A stretch of DNA of 26,179 bases from positions 1 to 26,179 of the forward strand of contig CAMUQM010000006.1 of the NCBI GenBank assembly GCA_947095945.1, given 5' to 3'. The stretch's first letter is position 1, and each line of letters begins with the position of its first letter. This document shows, piece by piece, positions 23,312-26,179 of this stretch. The translations under genes and the position numbers were made by a program. The notes beneath the pieces are model-generated. The model saw only the letters and a program-made list of their open reading frames with translations, made no database searches and was not told the origin of the DNA. The DNA comes from an uncultured Prevotella sp. Lineage in GTDB: Bacteria > Bacteroidota > Bacteroidia > Bacteroidales > Bacteroidaceae.

Positions 23312-23818
23312 TTAATACCAAGTATAAGTAAGAATATACCTTGAGGTACATTCGCATTTAAATTCAAGCGTGAGGTTACGTCTTAAATTGGTTATTAATC
23401 TTGAATGTGGATTAACTTTAATATCCTTTAAAGATAAATGCTCAGAAGAAAAGAGCTTATACATAGTTTCCTTAGCACACCAAGCGGTAAGAATATCTAT
23501 TATATCCGTAAAAACTTCATCATCTCTCAGAAAACGTGATGATATCCGATTTACCCTATCAGAAACGTATTCTACATCAATGCCTACTTCATATTCACGA
23601 GAAAGAATGACAGCTACATAGCCAAGAGTATGAGAAATACTAATATGATAATCTTCTATAATCGGTTTACCATCCTCATTATGTTCTAACAAAGGCTCAT
23701 AGCCTAACATCTCTGTTAGAAGTCGATACACGCCTTCTTTTTCAGCCTGTCGTCCTCTTTCAATCTCCAACAAGCCAATAGAAATCTTACCCTCTGCATC
23801 ATTCGTTATCCGTACCAC
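23312..23818 (-). CDS. 4'-phosphopantetheinyl transferase (Sfp-like)
   Basis: Transfers the phosphopantetheine arm of CoA to a serine of a carrier protein. It is short (168 residues) for the Sfp group, but the core motifs are present: ISISHTLGYVAVILS, the Mg-binding VGIDVE (Asp81, Glu83), and WCAKETMYK (Trp113, Lys116, Glu117, Lys121). It overlaps the 3' end of gldE by 20 nt in another frame. The only usable start is GTG at 23818, because no ATG lies in frame between the preceding stop and the core. Translational coupling to gldE is likely. The carrier protein it serves is not in the window. Confidence 0.88.
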   Translation of the reverse strand: MVRITNDAEGKISIGLLEIERGRQAEKEGVYRLLTEMLGYEPLLEHNEDGKPIIEDYHISISHTLGYVAVILSREYEVGIDVEYVSDRVNRISSRFLRDDEVFTDIIDILTAWCAKETMYKLFSSEHLSLKDIKVNPHSRLITNLRRNLTLEFKCECTSRYILTYTWY

Positions 23819-25118
23819 AGACAGTAACCTTAACTTTACTAATACGACGTTCTTCTATAGCCAAGACCTCAAACTTATAGTTCTTATATATCAGCATCTC
23901 ATGCACAGCAGGGAAATCACCTTTAATCTCTAAAAGAAGACCTGCCAAAGAATCAGCATCACCTTCTATCTCATCAAATTCGTCATCAGGAAGATTGAGA
24001 ATCTTTGAGAAATCTTTTAAAAGAGTTTTTCCCTCAAAGATATAGATATTAGAACCTAACTTAGTATAGTTACGCTCCTCTTCATCAAACTCATCATTAA
24101 TCTCACCTACAATCTCCTCAAGAATATCCTCCAGTGTTACAATACCACTTGTACCACCAAACTCGTCAACTACAATAGCAATGTGAACCTTATTCTCTTG
24201 GAAATCACGTAAGAGGTCATCAATCTTCTTCGTCTCTGGTACAAAATAAGGTGGACGAATCAAACTCTGCCATCTAAAATTTGTTGACTTAGACAGGTGT
24301 GGTAAAAGATCTTTTATATAAAGTACACCACGCATGTTATCTTGATTATCTTGATAAACAGGAATACGAGAGTAGTTATTATCCACAATGCACTTCAAGA
24401 CATCTTCATACGAACAACGAATATCCAAATCGACAATATCCTGACGAGAAGTCATCACCTCTTTAGCAGTCTCATCACCGAAACGTATAATACCCTGAAG
24501 CATACCCTGTTCATCCTTGATATCATTCTTGTCTGTCAACTCTAAAGCCTGTTCAAGGTCATCAACTGACAACTGGCGATTCTCTTTCTGCATCACCTTC
24601 TCTGCAAAAGCACCACTTTTCAACAATACAGTTTCTATAGGCCAAAATAGTCTACGGAAAAACACTATACCCTTTACACCATTTCTACAGAAAGCCAAAG
24701 GGTTCCTTCTGCTATAAACCTTCGGAATAATCTCACCAAAAAGTAAGAGTAGAAAAGTCAATAAAATTGTTACACAAAGGAACTGCAACCACTCTTCTCC
24801 AAAAGTAAACAAACTGGAAAAGATATAATTACACAGCATGATAATTGCTACATTAACAAGATTATTCGTAATAAGAATTGTTGCCAAAGTACGCTCACTA
24901 TCATCTCTTAACTGCTGGATAAGTCTGTCTGAAGTATTTTTATCTGGGTCAAGTGACTCTATATCTGTTGGAGATAAACTGAAAAAAGCTATCTCCGATG
25001 CACTTGCAAAACCAGACAAGAATAGTAGAGATACAGCCAATAGAAATGCAATAACAACACTGAAATCTATTGGATTAACACTTATATAAGAAGAAAGATC
25101 TACTAAAAAACTATCCAT
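23799..25118 (-). CDS. gldE: GldE-like CNNM/CBS/CorC membrane protein
   Basis: A 439-residue membrane protein with a DUF21/CNNM transmembrane domain (about residues 15-195, several hydrophobic segments). A CBS domain pair follows (about 210-335), including EVMTSRQDIVDLD and IPVYQDNQDNMRGVLYIKDL. A C-terminal CorC_HlyC domain ends it (about 350-430). Proteins of this type act in Mg2+/Co2+ handling. In Bacteroidetes the ortholog next to ssb and a phosphopantetheinyl transferase is called GldE, first linked to gliding. In a non-gliding Prevotella-like organism a role in ion homeostasis or surface assembly is more likely. Its ATG shares one base with the ssb stop (TAATG), and it overlaps the downstream transferase gene. 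Confidence 0.88.
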   Translation of the reverse strand: MDSFLVDLSSYISVNPIDFSVVIAFLLAVSLLFLSGFASASEIAFFSLSPTDIESLDPDKNTSDRLIQQLRDDSERTLATILITNNLVNVAIIMLCNYIFSSLFTFGEEWLQFLCVTILLTFLLLLFGEIIPKVYSRRNPLAFCRNGVKGIVFFRRLFWPIETVLLKSGAFAEKVMQKENRQLSVDDLEQALELTDKNDIKDEQGMLQGIIRFGDETAKEVMTSRQDIVDLDIRCSYEDVLKCIVDNNYSRIPVYQDNQDNMRGVLYIKDLLPHLSKSTNFRWQSLIRPPYFVPETKKIDDLLRDFQENKVHIAIVVDEFGGTSGIVTLEDILEEIVGEINDEFDEEERNYTKLGSNIYIFEGKTLLKDFSKILNLPDDEFDEIEGDADSLAGLLLEIKGDFPAVHEMLIYKNYKFEVLAIEERRISKVKVTVCGTDNE

Positions 25119-25525
25119 TAAAAAGGTAAATTAGATTTATCTGTAGCTTCAGTAGTATTTTCGTCTACCTTCTCTCCAGACACACTCTCAGTTTTACGGG
25201 AAGCAGAAAGCCACTCAAGGTTATCACCGTAAATCTCTGTAACATATCGACGCATACCTTTCTTATCATCATAAGTACGATAACGCACACGTCCCTCAAT
25301 GTAAAGTTTATCGCCCTTATGAATATATTTCTCGGCATACTTAGCCAATGCCTTAAAGAGAACTATATTATGCCAATCAGTATGATCGGGTACCGTTGTA
25401 CCATTTGGAAGCGTATAACCACGCTCTGTTGTTGCCAATGTAAAAGATGCAACACACTGGTCAGCCTCATAATATTTTATCTCAGGCTCACGACCAACAT
25501 TACCAATTAACATTACTTTATTCAT
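25118..25525 (-). CDS. ssb: Single-stranded DNA-binding protein
   Basis: A 135-residue SSB that coats single-stranded DNA during replication, recombination and repair. The OB fold covers about residues 1-105, starting MNKVMLIGNVGREPEIKYY and including DWHNIVLF and GDKLYIEGRVRYRTYDDK. A short, acidic, flexible tail ends in NLPF, matching the conserved hydrophobic C-terminal tip that recruits partner proteins. The start at 25525 is preferred over an upstream in-frame ATG (25549), which would add eight non-conserved residues. It overlaps gldE by one base and follows the hypothetical gene by 30 nt. Confidence 0.95.
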   Translation of the reverse strand: MNKVMLIGNVGREPEIKYYEADQCVASFTLATTERGYTLPNGTTVPDHTDWHNIVLFKALAKYAEKYIHKGDKLYIEGRVRYRTYDDKKGMRRYVTEIYGDNLEWLSASRKTESVSGEKVDENTTEATDKSNLPF

Positions 25526-25555
25526 AAGAAAGTAATAACAAAAAGGCATGTGGAA

Positions 25556-26095
25556 TTACTTCCACATACCTAAATATCTAAACTTAAAATTCTTACCTTT
25601 AGCAGATGGGAACTGACTTCTATTGTCAACCCTATCCTTCAAATACTCAACGATACGATTGTAACAATCCCACCCAGAAACAGCCTTGCACTGTGCAACA
25701 AAATGAGTATCACGATATTCATGTTTACCAGAAGTAGGGATTAGAACAACACGCTTGAAATCAAGTTCGCCTTCATACCATCCTTCACGTTCTTCATTGA
25801 GATGCATAATAGCAGGATTGTCCTTACGTACAATTCCATCAACTACTGGACGAAGAGCTTTTTTCTGCTTAAAATCCATCATAGTCGCAGCCTCTGTCTT
25901 AATAACAATAAAATAAACACGAGGGCGTACTTTATAACGTTTTGGATAAAAAACATCGTTGGAAGCATAATTTCTAATATCATCTTCCAAATCAGGAGTA
26001 AGCTGAATGTCAGGAATAGAGCTTAGAAAATCTAAAGCTTCCTCAACATTATGCACTAATACTTCACTATCGAAATATCGCAAATATAAATTCAT
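25556..26095 (-). CDS. Conserved hypothetical protein upstream of ssb
   Basis: A 179-residue soluble-looking protein with no signal peptide or membrane segment. The start reads MNLYLRYFDSEVLVHNVEEAL and the middle contains VFYPKRYKVRPRVYFIVIKTEAATM. Its tone is mixed charge with several Trp and Tyr residues near the C-terminus (SGWDCYNRIVEYL, FRYLGMWK). I do not recognise a domain. It is transcribed with ssb-gldE (30-nt gap to ssb) and lies 33 nt downstream of a tRNA-Gly gene on the same strand, so it may share that transcript. In related genomes mutY is often the gene near ssb-gldE, but this is not MutY. Confidence 0.85.
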   Translation of the reverse strand: MNLYLRYFDSEVLVHNVEEALDFLSSIPDIQLTPDLEDDIRNYASNDVFYPKRYKVRPRVYFIVIKTEAATMMDFKQKKALRPVVDGIVRKDNPAIMHLNEEREGWYEGELDFKRVVLIPTSGKHEYRDTHFVAQCKAVSGWDCYNRIVEYLKDRVDNRSQFPSAKGKNFKFRYLGMWK

Positions 26096-26128
26096 AAAGA
26101 AGTTGCTATGTATGTTTCTCTAAAAAAG

Positions 26129-26179
<51 letters not shown>

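Noticed and set aside
26081..26088. Perfect TATATTTG on the minus strand near the conserved hypothetical gene
   Set aside because: It lies downstream of the ATG, inside codons for Leu-Tyr-Leu of the protein itself, so it is coding sequence and not the promoter.

Overview
The window looks like chromosomal DNA from a Prevotella-type member of the Bacteroidales. The evidence is the AT-rich composition, the recurrent Bacteroidetes promoter signature (TTTG or TTG, 19-20 nt, then TAnnTTTG) ahead of many genes, the near absence of Shine-Dalgarno sequences, and proteins of clear Bacteroidales type (UpxY-like NusG paralog, GldE, iron-sulfur serine dehydratase with its start-proximal beta domain, Fur-purA overlap). 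The window opens and closes inside tRNA genes (Lys-CUU at the left, Gly-GCC at the right). No CRISPR array, prophage or complete insertion sequence is visible.

Layout. 1-3135: end of tRNA-Lys with its terminator, a secreted S8 serine peptidase, then xseA and xseB (exonuclease VII). 3191-5350: ilvE and a bacterial ferritin gene, each with its own promoter and a strong hairpin terminator, separated by a spacer with a 22-bp tandem repeat. 5523-7421: a leftward operon trpF-trpG-upxY/nusG-like. 7635-8427: an unlabelled 42-codon gene directly upstream of rpe. 8532-9736: an ECF-type sigma factor and a DUF6359-like lipoprotein, both leftward with textbook promoters. 9825-9935 (minus): a promoter-to-terminator unit with no ORF, the best small-RNA candidate here. 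10349-13106: pncB and, convergent, a MATE efflux pump. 13107-16484: a gene-poor, repeat-rich stretch carrying one Ser-type sulfatase, flanked on both sides by copies of a palindromic repeat and by a possible IS end. 16485-19723: fur-purA (overlapping ATGA) and hisS. 20139-21347: sdaA (leftward). 21576-22672: a decayed IS5/IS1182-like transposase with frameshifts, stops and an internal deletion. 22879-23173: a self-contained small gene encoding a 37-residue acidic peptide with an unusually strong Shine-Dalgarno and a Gly-Gly motif five residues from its end. 23312-26095: a leftward cluster of a conserved hypothetical gene, ssb, gldE and a Sfp-type phosphopantetheinyl transferase.

Most of the window is housekeeping metabolism (DNA repair, amino acid synthesis and breakdown, NAD salvage, purine synthesis, tRNA charging, iron storage and regulation). 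The items most likely to be new are the short-peptide gene at 22962-23075, the orphan small RNA at 9825-9897, the 42-codon gene before rpe, and the repeat families in the long spacers. Gene identities rest on motifs read by eye. Promoters, terminators and repeats are direct sequence observations.
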